Source: Luteimicrobium subarcticum (GTDB taxonomy: Bacteria; Actinomycetota; Actinomycetes; Actinomycetales; Cellulomonadaceae). Taken from it: a stretch of 64,000 nt of DNA. Made by a program: the position numbers and the translations under genes. Below are positions 17,209 through 26,233 of this stretch, in pieces. The stretch covers positions 868,001-932,000 of the forward strand of contig NZ_PGTZ01000006.1 in the NCBI RefSeq assembly GCF_002798015.1. Direction: 5' to 3'. The first letter of the stretch is position 1. Each line of letters opens with the position of its first letter. The notes under the pieces were generated by a model, which was given only the letters and a program-made list of their open reading frames with translations, had not been told where the DNA came from and ran no database searches.

Positions 17209-19883
17209 CAGCAGGCCCCGTTGTCGGTCCAGGGTCCGGTCGCGGCACCCGGGGCGTCGCCCTGGGTCCACCACTTCGCGGTCCACGTGTGGCCGTTGTA
17301 GGAGACCTTCTGGCCACCGGTGTAGACGGTGGTCGACGACCACGCGGTGGCCGTGCAGGTCCCCGTGCCGCCGCCCGACGTGGACGTCCCCGTGGACGTC
17401 GGGCTGGACGTGCTGCCCGTGCTCGGCTCGACGACCGTGACACCCCGCGGGTTGTCGTAGGTGGCCGCGTACGTCGTGCCGTTGATCGTCACGCGCAGGT
17501 TCGAGAGCTGCGCGATCGGGAGCTGCCAGGAGAACTTCGTCCACAGCGAGCCACCCGCGGCGATGCCGCCCGAGGGGACCTTCACGGTCGCGGTGTAGAA
17601 GTCGAACTTCAGGCCACCGACGTTGTTCGCCGGCTTCGTGTTCCCCGTCTGGGTCAGGCCCCAGCCGTTCTGCTCGCTCATGGCGCCCGTGTCGCTGGAC
17701 GCGTAGTCGAACGTGATGGTCGAGCCCGCGGGGATCGCCGTCTTGCTGTTGTTCGTGAAGGTGACCTTGGGGTTGATCGGGTAGTTGTTGTCACCGAGCG
17801 CGAAGTCGGAGTACGACACGTCGAGCGCGATGGCCTGCGTCGGCATGGTCACGTCCGCCTTGGTGGCGCCGTAGGGCGCGGCCTTCGTGAACGCCGCGTG
17901 GATCTTGTCGACGAGCGTCGAGCCCATCTCGTACTGGCCCTTCGTGGCGTTGTACGAGTAGTCGCCCGCGAGCTCCCAGATCATGATGCCGCCGATGCCG
18001 TTGTCGGCCACGTACTGCGTCTTCGCCGCGATGGCGTCGTCCGCGTCGCCCGACAGGAACACCTTGGTCGTCGGGTTCCACCACCACTCGGTCTTCGAGA
18101 CGGAGTCGAAGTTGTGCTGGTAGGTGCCGGTGATCGTCGTGGGGGTGCCGTACGACGCCGTGTAGTCGCCGACGACGCCCTTGGCGAGGTTCAGGACGTG
18201 CCAGATCGGGTTCGACCCGGCGGCCTCCTGGTTGCCGGACGAGTTGGTGTCGTGCCACAGGTTGTCGATGCCGTCCGCGCCGTTGCCGCAGGGCGTGGTG
18301 CCGCCGGCCTTCGAGCCGGTGCCGTCCGCGCACTTGGTCTGGTCGGGCAGTGCCGACGTCCCGTGCAGGCCGCTCGTGCCGCCCGAGACGTTCTTCCAGC
18401 CTCGCGTGTAGAACGGCACGCCGAGGTTGATCCGGCCGGCCGTCATGGCACCGCGGAAGTAGTGGTACGCCCAGTCGCCGTTGAGGTAGCCGATGCCCTT
18501 GTACGCCGTGTAGACGCCCGCCGCGGCGAGCTCCGCGTCCGCACCGTCGTCGAACAGGGGGGCGTTGCCGCCGACCTTGTCGTTCCAGGCGCCGTGCAGG
18601 TCGTACGACATCATGTTCGCGAAGTCGAGGTACTGGACCATCTGGCTGACCTCTTCGCCGCGCAGCAGCCAGCCGGAGGCCGGGACGGCCGCGGTGAGCT
18701 CGTAGTACTTGCCGTCGGCCGCGCTGGCCGCGTCGAGCTTCTGGCGCAGCGTCTTCATGAGGTTGAGGTAGTTCGCCCACAGGACGCCACGGCTGCCGTT
18801 CGACACCGAGAAGTCGAGCGGGTTGCCCGCGTTGTTGTTCGACGTCGGGTACTCGTAGTCGATGTCGACGCCGTCGAAGCCGTACTGGCGGATGAACGAC
18901 ACGGCCGAGTCGGCGAACGTGTTGATCGACGCCTGCGACTTGGTCATCGAGTAGAAGCCGCCCGACGCGACACGGGAGCCCGACGCGTCGAAGTAGCCGC
19001 CGGTCTCGGCCCAGCCGCCCACGGAGATGAGCGACTTCACGCCGGGGTGCTGCGCCTTGTACTTGTTGAGCAGGTTGAGCTCACCCGTGTACGAGTAGTC
19101 CTTGCTCATGTCGGCGCCCGCGACGCCCGGGAAGGTCATGTCGGTCGCGGCGTTGCCCTTGGCGTCCTGGTTGACGGACACCTTGCCGTTGCCGTCGATG
19201 TGGCCGAACGCGTAGTTGATGTGGCTGACCGAGTTCCACGGGATGTTGTTCGGCAGGTACGACGGCGTGCCGTCCGTGCCGGTGCGCCAGCTCGTGAAGT
19301 AGCCGATCACGCGACGCTGGAGGCTGTTCGGGAGCTTCTCGCGGCCGTTCGTGTCGTACACCGAGCAGTACGGGACCTTGACGCCCGGCGTCGTGTACAG
19401 GCCGTCGGGGCGGCACGCCTCGTCACCGGACGCGGTGGGGGTCGACGTCGCCGTCGGCGTCGCGGTCGCCGTGGGCGTCGCGGTCTTCGTCGGGGTGGCG
19501 GTGGCCGTCGGGGTGGCGGTGGCCGTCGGGGTGGCCGTCGGCGTCGCGGTCTTCGTCGGCGTGGCCGTCGGGGTCGACGTGGCCGTCGCGGTCGGCGTGC
19601 TCGTGCCGCAGGCACCCACGGACGCCCACACGCCCGAGGTGTTGGTGCTCGGGACCTCGTTCTGGGTCCACCACTTGGCCGTGTAGTTGACGCTCTGGTA
19701 CGAGACGGCGGCACCGCCGCTGTAGGCGGTGGCGGCGTTCCAGGCGGTGCTGCACGCCGCGGCGGCCTGCGCGGTGGGGGCGAGTGCGGCGACACCGACG
19801 CCGGCGAGGCCGAGGGCCGTCGCCGACGCGGCGAGCGCTGCGACGATGCGGCGCGCTCCCGCTGCTCGGATGGGTGATGACAT
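17208..19883 (-). CDS. Secreted GH18 chitinase with two CBM5/12 modules
   Basis: The 891-residue exoenzyme hydrolyses chitin. Order: Sec signal peptide (1-40, AQA-A); CBM5/12 (about 43-92, with TAKWWTQNEVP); a Thr/Pro/Ala linker built of TATPT-like units (93-152); GH18 barrel (about 190-680); a beta-sandwich domain of the type found after actinobacterial chitinase barrels (about 700-830); a second CBM5/12 (about 848-891, TAKWWTQGDAPG). The catalytic DxxDxDxE motif is DGVDIDYE at 337-344 with Glu344 as acid/base. SVGGW and the MMSYDLHG motif also match the family. A GGAGGAG ribosome site precedes ATG 19883. It is followed with overlap by the lipoprotein gene; the large LuxR-type regulator lies directly upstream on the same strand. 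Confidence 0.96.
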   Translation of the reverse strand: MSSPIRAAGARRIVAALAASATALGLAGVGVAALAPTAQAAAACSTAWNAATAYSGGAAVSYQSVNYTAKWWTQNEVPSTNTSGVWASVGACGTSTPTATATSTPTATPTKTATPTATPTATATPTATATPTKTATPTATATPTATSTPTASGDEACRPDGLYTTPGVKVPYCSVYDTNGREKLPNSLQRRVIGYFTSWRTGTDGTPSYLPNNIPWNSVSHINYAFGHIDGNGKVSVNQDAKGNAATDMTFPGVAGADMSKDYSYTGELNLLNKYKAQHPGVKSLISVGGWAETGGYFDASGSRVASGGFYSMTKSQASINTFADSAVSFIRQYGFDGVDIDYEYPTSNNNAGNPLDFSVSNGSRGVLWANYLNLMKTLRQKLDAASAADGKYYELTAAVPASGWLLRGEEVSQMVQYLDFANMMSYDLHGAWNDKVGGNAPLFDDGADAELAAAGVYTAYKGIGYLNGDWAYHYFRGAMTAGRINLGVPFYTRGWKNVSGGTSGLHGTSALPDQTKCADGTGSKAGGTTPCGNGADGIDNLWHDTNSSGNQEAAGSNPIWHVLNLAKGVVGDYTASYGTPTTITGTYQHNFDSVSKTEWWWNPTTKVFLSGDADDAIAAKTQYVADNGIGGIMIWELAGDYSYNATKGQYEMGSTLVDKIHAAFTKAAPYGATKADVTMPTQAIALDVSYSDFALGDNNYPINPKVTFTNNSKTAIPAGSTITFDYASSDTGAMSEQNGWGLTQTGNTKPANNVGGLKFDFYTATVKVPSGGIAAGGSLWTKFSWQLPIAQLSNLRVTINGTTYAATYDNPRGVTVVEPSTGSTSSPTSTGTSTSGGGTGTCTATAWSSTTVYTGGQKVSYNGHTWTAKWWTQGDAPGAATGPWTDNGAC

Positions 19884-19955
19884 GGGTTGTGCTCCTCCGG
19901 GTGTGGGCGCCGCCAGGGCGACGCATCACTTGACGGTATTTTGTGAGGTTCGCTT

Positions 19956-19965
19956 CCGATATCGG
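19956..19965. promoter_or_regulatory. Palindrome upstream of the chitinase, possible operator
   Basis: CCGATATCGG is a perfect 10-bp palindrome about 75 bp before the chitinase start, in a locally AT-richer stretch (19930-19965). Less perfect flanking symmetry (GGTTCGC / GTGAAGCC) surrounds it. It does not match the DasR consensus. The role as a regulator site is a guess. Confidence 0.3.
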
Positions 19966-20116
19966 GTGAAGCCACACTCCGACCCGGTCGTCCCCGGTCG
20001 TCGTACGGGTATCCCCTCATCGGGTCGCGATCCTCGGTCCCTCTCTTGCTGCCCCCTGCCCCCCTGCGCCCGCTGCGCTGCGGGCGCGCGCCCCGCCGTC
20101 CGGCGGCCGCGTCGGC

Positions 20117-23005
20117 TCAGTCCCCCGAGCCCGGACCTCCTCGGTGCGCGAGGACCGTCAGCTCGAGGCGCGACCGCACCCCGAGCTTGCGGAACACCCG
20201 GCCGAGATGGACCTCGACCGTGCGGACCGACACGAAGAGCGTCTCCGCGACCTCACGGTTGGACGCGCCCTCGACGACGAGCAGCGCGACGTCGAGCTCA
20301 CGGTCGGTGAGGACGCCCGCCCAGCGCGTCCGCAGCCGGTCGGCGAGCTCGAGCACCGTGACCCCCGACGCCGGCTCCGCGGTGCCCCCCTGCGGGGCGT
20401 CGCCGCCGGAGCCGCGGCCGTCGACGGCCGCCAGGTCCGCGAGGACGACGTCCGACCACGCGGACGCCCCGGCCTCCCGGAACAGCTCGAGCGCCGAGAA
20501 CAGGTGTCCGCCGCCCCCGAGCTCGTCGCCGAGACCCACGAGGGCGCGCCCCACGACGAGCTCGGTCCGGGCACGCTCGAACGCGGACGCGAGCGACCGG
20601 GAGACCATCGCCCCCCGCTCGGCCGCCGCCAGGACGGAGCCGGGCTCCGCGAGGAGGACGTCGAGGCGCGCCTCGGCCGCGACCCGCATCTCGCCCGGCA
20701 GGGCGGCGGCGCGGGCCCGGGCACGCGCCGCGGCCCGGGCGGCTGCATCGGGTCGCCCGGCGCGGCACCACACGGCGACCTCGTCGTCGGCGGGGAGGGG
20801 CAGGAGACGCGCGTCGTGCGGCAGCTCGCGCCCGTCGGACAGCTCCAGGAGGGTCGCCGCCTGCGCGGGCTCGTCGTCGAAGATCGCGAGCAGGGCCCGG
20901 TCCTCGAGCGCCGCGTGGCGCAGCGGCAGGCCCGGCTGCCCGGGCATGGTCTCCTCGAGCGCCGACGCGAGCCGACCGACCGAGCCGGTGACGAGGACGT
21001 CGAGCCGGCGCGCGAGCGCGACCCCGAGGCCGGCGAACGGCATCCCGACCGGGAGCCGGTACGCGGCCTCCGCGAGGTCCTGACGCGCCGTCGCGAGCTG
21101 CCCCGACCACACGTCGACGAGGACCTTCGCGACCCAGAGCTGCGCCTCCTCGAGCGGCGTCGCCGCGACGCAGTCACCGAGCACCCGGCCGGCCCCGTCG
21201 CTGAGCGGCGCGAGCTCCGACAGGGCGGACGCGAGCGCCGCCGACGCCGAGGCCAGGTTGCCGGCCTGCGCGGCGCGGATCGCCATCGCGGCCCGCGTGC
21301 CCGTCCGGCGGACGGTCCCGGGCGGCACCGCGCGGGGGGACGACGTCGTGACCCCGAAGACCTCGCAGACCACCCGCGTCTCCTCGAGCACGGCGCCCAG
21401 CCGGTCGGTGAAGCCGTCACCGAGCGCGTCGGCGAGACGCTCCGCGAGCGCGAGGGCCTCGCGGGCGGCCGTGCCGTCGCCCCGCTCGGCGTGCAGGGTC
21501 GCGGCGCGCGCCGCGCCCACGACGACGCCCGCGACCTGGTCGGGGTCGCCCGCCGCACGCCGCTCGGCCTTGTCGAGGACCTCGTCGGGCACCTGCCCGT
21601 CGGTCAGCGTGACGGCGGTGAGGAACGCGCCGATCCCGCGGCCGAGCACGCCGTCCTCGTGCGAGCGCATCCCGCCGCGCCCCCAGCCGGCGGCGTCGAC
21701 CACGTAGCCGGCGTGCAGCGCGGCGCGCACCACGAGCTCGATCGCCGACTCGAGGTCGGGGCCCGAGCAGTGCGAGGCGGCCTCGCGAGCCACGTCGTAG
21801 GCGCCGTCCGCGTCTCCGTCGCGGAACATGCGTGCGGCGAGCGCGACGAGCGGTGCGCCGAGGGCGGGGTCGGTCTGGATGGTCGCGAGCGCGGCGTGCC
21901 AGGTCGCGGCGTCGCGCTCGCCGGTGGCGGCGTGCACGCGGGCCAGCGCGTGGTGCGCGGCGGACCGCTCGGAGAGCGACGCGTCGCTGTGCACGACGGC
22001 ACGGACGCGGGGGTCGACGAACGCGAACCGGGACGCCGTGAGGTCGAGGTGGCGTGCGCACGGCCGCGTCAGGAGGTCGTCCCCGGTGATCCCGCACGCC
22101 GCGAGCAGCACGTCGGTGCGCCGGACCGACGCGAGCGCCGCGACGAGGAGGATGCCGCGGTCCGCGGCGCCGAGGTCGTCGAGAGGGCCGACCGCCCCGC
22201 GTGCCGCCGACGTGACGGGCAGCGGCTCGGGCAGGGCGGACCAGCCGGCGAGCTGGTCGCCGGTCAGCACCTGGGCGACCTGGGAGACGGCCGCCGCGTT
22301 GCCGCCGAGCGCGTCGACGAGCCGTGCGGCGACGTGCGGAGCGCAGGCGACGCCGACCTCGTTCCAGAGCAGGTCCAGCGCGTCGCCCCAGCCGAGCGCC
22401 GGGACGTCACGGACCTCGATCGGGTACGTGAGCCCGGGCACGTCGCGGGTGCCGCTGATGGTGCCGAGCAGGACGAGCCCGCGGGTACGGCGGCCGACCA
22501 GGCCGAGCAGCACGTCGATGCACGTCGGGTCGACGAGGTCGAGGTCGTCCGCGACGAGGACGACCGTCGTGTCGTCCTGCACGGCACCGAGGTAGTCGGC
22601 GAGCGCGACGACGACGCCGCCGGGGTCGGTCCCCTCGCGCACGAGCGTCTCGACGCTGCACATCCAGGCGGGGGCGTCGATCCCGGTCGCCTGCTGGACC
22701 TGCGTGACGATCGAGGTGACCGCCGCGCCCTGCTGCTTGACGCTGCCCGAGCGGAGGCGGACGACCACGAGCTCCTGCGTCGTGGGGCGCGACAGCAGGT
22801 GGTCGACGACGCGGTCCAGCGTGGCGCTCTTGCCCATGCCGGGCTCGGCGCGCCAGACGATCCCGCCGCGACGGTCGGCGACCAGCGCGGCGGCCCGCTC
22901 GAGCTCGACCGTCCGGGTCGAGTACGTGCCGGTGCGGCCGCGCCGATGGTCGCGCCGGCGCGGCGCGACCGTTCCCCCTGGACGGTTCGGGAACGTGACG
23001 ATCAC
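20117..23005 (-). CDS. Large LuxR-type ATP-binding transcriptional regulator (LAL family)
   Basis: The 962-residue protein has an N-terminal P-loop ATPase (Walker A EPGMGKSA at about 50; Walker B-like VVLVADDLDLVD), a long helical TPR-like middle, and a C-terminal LuxR helix-turn-helix (LTDRELDVALLVVEGASNREVAETLFVSVRTVEVHLGRVF, about 895-935). LAL regulators are usually activators responding to a ligand bound by the middle region. I chose GTG 23005 because GGAGGG lies 6 nt upstream; an ATG nine codons earlier overlaps that ribosome site. The chitinase/lipoprotein pair follows on the same strand about 230 bp downstream, so control of chitin use is a reasonable guess. Possible regulatory repeats lie upstream (23097-23126). 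Confidence 0.92.
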   Translation of the reverse strand: MIVTFPNRPGGTVAPRRRDHRRGRTGTYSTRTVELERAAALVADRRGGIVWRAEPGMGKSATLDRVVDHLLSRPTTQELVVVRLRSGSVKQQGAAVTSIVTQVQQATGIDAPAWMCSVETLVREGTDPGGVVVALADYLGAVQDDTTVVLVADDLDLVDPTCIDVLLGLVGRRTRGLVLLGTISGTRDVPGLTYPIEVRDVPALGWGDALDLLWNEVGVACAPHVAARLVDALGGNAAAVSQVAQVLTGDQLAGWSALPEPLPVTSAARGAVGPLDDLGAADRGILLVAALASVRRTDVLLAACGITGDDLLTRPCARHLDLTASRFAFVDPRVRAVVHSDASLSERSAAHHALARVHAATGERDAATWHAALATIQTDPALGAPLVALAARMFRDGDADGAYDVAREAASHCSGPDLESAIELVVRAALHAGYVVDAAGWGRGGMRSHEDGVLGRGIGAFLTAVTLTDGQVPDEVLDKAERRAAGDPDQVAGVVVGAARAATLHAERGDGTAAREALALAERLADALGDGFTDRLGAVLEETRVVCEVFGVTTSSPRAVPPGTVRRTGTRAAMAIRAAQAGNLASASAALASALSELAPLSDGAGRVLGDCVAATPLEEAQLWVAKVLVDVWSGQLATARQDLAEAAYRLPVGMPFAGLGVALARRLDVLVTGSVGRLASALEETMPGQPGLPLRHAALEDRALLAIFDDEPAQAATLLELSDGRELPHDARLLPLPADDEVAVWCRAGRPDAAARAAARARARAAALPGEMRVAAEARLDVLLAEPGSVLAAAERGAMVSRSLASAFERARTELVVGRALVGLGDELGGGGHLFSALELFREAGASAWSDVVLADLAAVDGRGSGGDAPQGGTAEPASGVTVLELADRLRTRWAGVLTDRELDVALLVVEGASNREVAETLFVSVRTVEVHLGRVFRKLGVRSRLELTVLAHRGGPGSGD

Positions 23006-23439
23006 GAGGAACCCTCCTTCGCTGAACGGCATCGGTCAGTGTGGTGAATGTTAGCCGCCCTGCGATTCCCAGGAGAGCATGGAGGGGTTGCGATCGTGTT
23101 TCGGCTGACGCCCTGGAATGTTTCGGACTAAACGGACATCGGCGGGATTCTGCGGCTGAGAGCGCTACCGGGCGGTACGCCCACCCCGAAAAAACCCGAA
23201 AGAATCCTTCGAGCAGCCTGTCCGACATGTGGGACAGTCGTCCCGGACGAGTGCCCCGGACGACAGACACGGGTCGTACGGGGCCGCGCAGCAGGTCGGA
23301 GCACGCGCCGGGCCCACCCCGCCGAGCAGGCGGTCGTCGACCCCGGAACGGCGGTTCAGGGCGATGACCGCCACCTCGGCGGTGGGCAGGCGCCTGCTCG
23401 ACACCGGGCGCAGCGCACCCGTCGCCGCGAGCGCACCGG
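23006..23439. other. 434-bp intergenic region with LuxR-gene promoter elements
   Basis: No convincing gene lies here. On the minus strand TAACAT (23048-23053) is a good -10 for the LuxR-type gene. Further upstream, two copies of TGTTTCGG (23097-23104 and 23119-23126) repeat with an exact 22-bp period, two helical turns. A separate inverted repeat CTGTCC-N8-GGACAG lies at 23218-23237, beside an unusually A-rich patch near 23190. A 108-codon frame on the plus strand (23041-23367) has no ribosome site or recognisable domain, and I do not call it. Confidence 0.45.
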
Positions 23440-23862
23440 TCAGACCTCGACGAGCACCGTGAAAGGGCCGTGGTTGACCGATGCGACGTCCATGTCGGCA
23501 CCGAACCGGCCCGTCTCCACGACGACGCCGGCGGCCCGCAGCTCCGCCACCACGGCGTCGACGAGCGGCTCCGCGACCGCGCCGGGTGCGGCCGCCGACC
23601 ACGACGGGCGCCGCCCCTTGCGCGTGTCGCCGTACAGCGTGAACTGGCTGACCACGAGGACCGGCGCCCCCGCGTCCAGGACGCTCACCTCACCCGGCAG
23701 GATGCGCAGCCCCGCGACCTTGCGGGCCAGCGCCAGCGCCCGCTCCGCCGTGTCGGCGTGCGTGACCCCGACGAGCGTGAGCAGACCCGGGCCGATCGCG
23801 CCGACGACCTCGCCGTCGACCGTGACGGAGGCCGAGCGGACCCGCTGCACCACTGCTCTCAT
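23440..23862 (-). CDS. dtd: D-aminoacyl-tRNA deacylase
   Basis: The product of about 140 residues hydrolyses D-amino acids (and glycine) mischarged on tRNA, a cytoplasmic quality-control step. Family hallmarks are the N-terminal [17 protein letters not shown], the [17 protein letters not shown] motif that supplies the Thr/backbone catalytic pocket, and the C-terminal [10 protein letters not shown] with the cross-subunit Gly-Pro motif (GP present). Length is standard. It starts 7 nt after the asparaginase stop, so the DUF2516-asparaginase-dtd run is a likely operon. The asparaginase link does not imply a shared pathway. Confidence 0.96.
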   Translation of the reverse strand: MRAVVQRVRSASVTVDGEVVGAIGPGLLTLVGVTHADTAERALALARKVAGLRILPGEVSVLDAGAPVLVVSQFTLYGDTRKGRRPSWSAAAPGAVAEPLVDAVVAELRAAGVVVETGRFGADMDVASVNHGPFTVLVEV

Positions 23863-23869
23863 CGGACGC

Positions 23870-24934
23870 TCACGCGGCGTCGCCGGGCAGCGCGCCCGGG
23901 GCGTCCGGCAGCGCCGCCTCGACCCGGCCCACGGGACGTCCCCCGCCCTCGACCGGCCACGCGGGCAGGACGCCGGCGACGTCCACCCCGAGCCGGTCGA
24001 GCACCGCCGTCGCGACCGCGGCGAGCGGCCGCTGGCCGCCGTCCGCGATCTTGAGCGCGAACGCCCGCCCGTCGGGCAGGGCGGCGGCCAGCACGCCGTC
24101 GGCACCGTCCTTGACGACCATGCCGGGCACGGCGTCCATGAGGAGCGTCGTCTCGCGACGGGTGCCCGCGACCATGTGCGGGTGCTGCGTCATCGCACGG
24201 GCGACGAGCGCCTCCGGGGCGAGCGGATCCCGCCCGGGAGCGGTGGCGATGCGCCGGAAGGCGCGCAGCAGCCCGGCGGTCGACGCCGAGAAGAGGGGCG
24301 CACCGCACCCGTCGACGGTCACGTGGGCGGCGCCGGTCTCCTCGGGCGGCGCGCCGGCCGCCTCGGCGTCCGGCGCCGTCAGCTCGCGGACCACGTCCCG
24401 CAGCGCGACCTGCAGCGGGTGGTCGACCGCGAGGTAGCCCGACGTCGGCCAGCCCGCGGCGACGCACGTCGCGAGCATCGCCGCGTGCTTGCCCGAGCAG
24501 TTCTGCGTCAGCCGCTCCGGCCCGTGGCCCGCCTGCTGCCACTCGCGGGCGATCTCGGGGTCCAGCGGGAGCGTGGGCTCGTTCGCGAGCGCGCGCTCGT
24601 CGAGGCCGTACGTGGAGAGGATCTCGAGCACGCCGTCACGGTGCGCCTCGTCCCCGCTGTGGCTCGCGCAGGCGAGCGCGAGCAGCCGGTCGGGCAGCGC
24701 GAGCCCGTGCCGGAGCATGGCGACGGCCTGGACCGGCTTGAGCGTGGACCGCGGCCACAGCGTCGCGGCCGGGTCGCCGACCTCGACGACCGTCCGGCCG
24801 TCGGCGTCCGCGGCGCGCAGGTGCCCCGCATGGACGGACTCGACGAGATCGCCCCGCCGCACGACCGCGAGGACGCCCGCGCCCCGGCCCGGCAGGCCGT
24901 ACGAGGTGGTCGCGGCAGCAGGCACCGCGCTCAC
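23870..24934 (-). CDS. Asparaginase (actinobacterial asparaginase II family)
   Basis: The 354-residue product matches the asparaginase II family (unrelated to E. coli AnsB). Motifs include [15 protein letters not shown] with the Ser-Thr-x-Lys nucleophile region (STLK), [23 protein letters not shown] and [10 protein letters not shown]. It should convert asparagine to aspartate and ammonia in the cytoplasm. No signal peptide is present. Its GTG start overlaps the DUF2516 stop by 4 nt (GTGA), indicating translational coupling, and dtd follows 7 nt downstream. The substrate assignment rests on family membership. Length is a little above the usual 320-340 because of an Ala/Gly/Pro-rich C-terminal tail. 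Confidence 0.92.
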   Translation of the reverse strand: MSAVPAAATTSYGLPGRGAGVLAVVRRGDLVESVHAGHLRAADADGRTVVEVGDPAATLWPRSTLKPVQAVAMLRHGLALPDRLLALACASHSGDEAHRDGVLEILSTYGLDERALANEPTLPLDPEIAREWQQAGHGPERLTQNCSGKHAAMLATCVAAGWPTSGYLAVDHPLQVALRDVVRELTAPDAEAAGAPPEETGAAHVTVDGCGAPLFSASTAGLLRAFRRIATAPGRDPLAPEALVARAMTQHPHMVAGTRRETTLLMDAVPGMVVKDGADGVLAAALPDGRAFALKIADGGQRPLAAVATAVLDRLGVDVAGVLPAWPVEGGGRPVGRVEAALPDAPGALPGDAA

Positions 24935-25266
24935 CAGCCGCCCGACGACGGACGCCGCCCCGGGCCACCGCCCTGACCGCCGCCCCGTCCCCCGCGCCGC
25001 GCCGAGTAGGGCTCGAGCCGCGGGCGCACGTCGGCGAGGTAGACGATCGCCGCGACCGCCACGATCAGCGACAGGAAGCCGGGGAACCCGACGATCCCGA
25101 CGCCGGCCGCGGCGAGCAGGATGGCCAGCCAGATCGGCTTGCTGAGCTTGCGCTCGGACCGGAACGCGTGGGCCGGGCGGCGCAGCGCGTCGACGAACGC
25201 GTAGAGCTGGAGGGCGTACGACGCGAGCGTCAGCGTCAGCAGGATCCAGTACTGGACGGGGCCCAC
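24931..25266 (-). CDS. DUF2516 family membrane protein
   Basis: The 111-residue protein matches DUF2516: an N-terminal transmembrane helix (YWILLTLTLASYALQLYAFV), a conserved DALRRPAHAF segment, a second helical pair (PIWLAILLAAAGVGIVGF, LSLIVAVAAIVYLADV) and the closing VRPRL motif. A Gly/Arg-rich cytosolic tail follows. The family is widespread in actinobacteria and has no assigned function. GTG start; the 3' end overlaps the asparaginase start by 4 nt. It appears to head the three-gene operon. Confidence 0.9.
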   Translation of the reverse strand: MGPVQYWILLTLTLASYALQLYAFVDALRRPAHAFRSERKLSKPIWLAILLAAAGVGIVGFPGFLSLIVAVAAIVYLADVRPRLEPYSARRGGRGGGQGGGPGRRPSSGGW

Positions 25267-25345
25267 TCGTCTCCTTCGGTCGGGTCCTTCGGTCGGACGC
25301 AGGGTCGGGCTCGGCCTGACCTCACGGCTGGGCCCGCGGCCTGGC

Positions 25346-25852
25346 TCACTGTCTGGCGCTGCCCGGCTCGGAGTCGAGCCTACGTCGTGCGCGGGCGCCC
25401 GGGCTGGGCTGCGGCAGGCCGGGCACGCCGTGCTCGCCCGGCACCACCGTGAGGCCTTCGGCCGCAGCGGCGGCCGCGACGTGCTCGTCCCAGACGGCCA
25501 TCACGACGTCGGGGGCCAGGACGAGCGCGGACGCGAGGTGGACGGCGTCCCCGCCGCGCAGCGGGTGCCGGCCGACGAGGTCCGCCGCGAGCGCGGTGAC
25601 CGCCGCGAGCGGCTCGACCACGTACACGCCCGCCCACAGGGACTCCCACAGCTGCAGCGCGGCCGCGTGCTCGGACGGGTCGAGGAGGCCGCGGCGCACG
25701 CCGGCGGCCAGGACGGCACGCAGCTCGACGTCGCTGAGGCGGCTGGTCGCGACGAGCGGGGCGCGGTTCCAGAGCTCGACGGCGAGCTCGCTGCCGTGCT
25801 CGCGCCGGACGAGCCGCACCAGCGCGGTCGTGTCGAGGTAGACGGTGGTCAC
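25346..25852 (-). CDS. PIN-domain ribonuclease toxin, VapC type
   Basis: The 168-residue product has the acidic residues of a PIN-domain Mg2+-dependent RNase: Asp7 (YLDTTALVRL), Glu43 (SDVELRAVL), Asp102 (RGGDAVHLASAL) and Asp122 (VWDEHV). It should cleave RNA when not bound by its antitoxin. The tail after about 140 (PGLPQPSPGARARRRLDSE) is longer than in typical VapC and probably disordered. The antitoxin gene lies 11 nt upstream on the same strand, the classical antitoxin-first order. All catalytic residues are present, so the toxin looks functional. Confidence 0.9.
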   Translation of the reverse strand: MTTVYLDTTALVRLVRREHGSELAVELWNRAPLVATSRLSDVELRAVLAAGVRRGLLDPSEHAAALQLWESLWAGVYVVEPLAAVTALAADLVGRHPLRGGDAVHLASALVLAPDVVMAVWDEHVAAAAAAEGLTVVPGEHGVPGLPQPSPGARARRRLDSEPGSARQ

Positions 25853-25863
25853 GGCGGGGCCCG

Positions 25864-26133
25864 TCAGCGGCGCAGGCGGCGGACGAGCCCGGACACGGCG
25901 TTCTGCCCGCGCGCGGGGTGCTCGCCGTCGGGGGTGGTCGCGACCGGGCGCTCGTGCTCGGGCGCGGTGAGCAGCCCGTCGCGGAGCAGCCCGGCGACGA
26001 GGTCGGCGCCGTCGAGCCCGGAGAGGCGGGCGACCGGGATGCCGCGGTCGGTGACCACGACCTCTTCGCCCGTCCGGGCCCGGTCGATCCAGGTCTTGAG
26101 CTCGGCGCGCAGGGCGCTCACGGAGACCTCCAT
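25864..26133 (-). CDS. VapB-type antitoxin (Phd/YefM fold)
   Basis: The 89-residue product starts MEVSVSALRAELKTWIDRAR, the standard N-terminal DNA-binding beta-alpha-alpha segment of Phd/YefM antitoxins, with GEEVVVTDRGIPVARL following. The C-terminal part (LLRDGLLTAPEHERPVA) would wrap the toxin. ATG 26133 is chosen over one five codons upstream because TACGGT lies 6 nt before it (leaderless arrangement) and homology begins there. The VapBC complex probably represses its own promoter at the 26143-26169 inverted repeat. Confidence 0.88.
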   Translation of the reverse strand: MEVSVSALRAELKTWIDRARTGEEVVVTDRGIPVARLSGLDGADLVAGLLRDGLLTAPEHERPVATTPDGEHPARGQNAVSGLVRRLRR

Positions 26134-26139
26134 GCCCGG

Positions 26140-26169
26140 ACCGTACACCTGACCCGATGCGGACTGTAC
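26140..26169 (-). promoter_or_regulatory. vapBC promoter and candidate autoregulatory operator
   Basis: On the minus strand a TACGGT -10 (26140-26145) sits 6 nt before the antitoxin ATG. An inverted repeat GTACA (26143-26147) / TGTAC (26165-26169), spaced by 17 bp, overlaps the -10 and the spacer, as expected for operators bound by antitoxin-toxin complexes. Motif evidence only. Confidence 0.45.
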
Positions 26170-26233
26170 GTCGACCCGCCGCGTGCAGGCGGCGGGACCG
26201 TGCGCACCGCCGTCCGCCCGGGAGGCAGCCGGC

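Noticed and set aside
19441-19610. Repetitive DNA that looks array-like (CRISPR or satellite)
   Set aside because: It encodes the Thr/Pro/Ala linker of the chitinase (TATPT units); spacing and sequence are those of a coding linker, with no spacers.
17289-19877. 862-codon open frame opposite the chitinase
   Set aside because: Low-complexity Arg/Val/Gly translation with no domain; the chitinase has clear catalytic motifs on the other strand.
20144-23047. 967-codon open frame opposite the LuxR-type regulator
   Set aside because: Arg/Asp/Gly-rich shadow with no recognisable fold; the ATPase and HTH motifs are on the minus strand.
23041-23367. 108-codon plus-strand frame in the largest intergenic gap
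   Set aside because: Weak start context, no ribosome site, Arg/Pro/Gly-rich translation and no pairing with a promoter.
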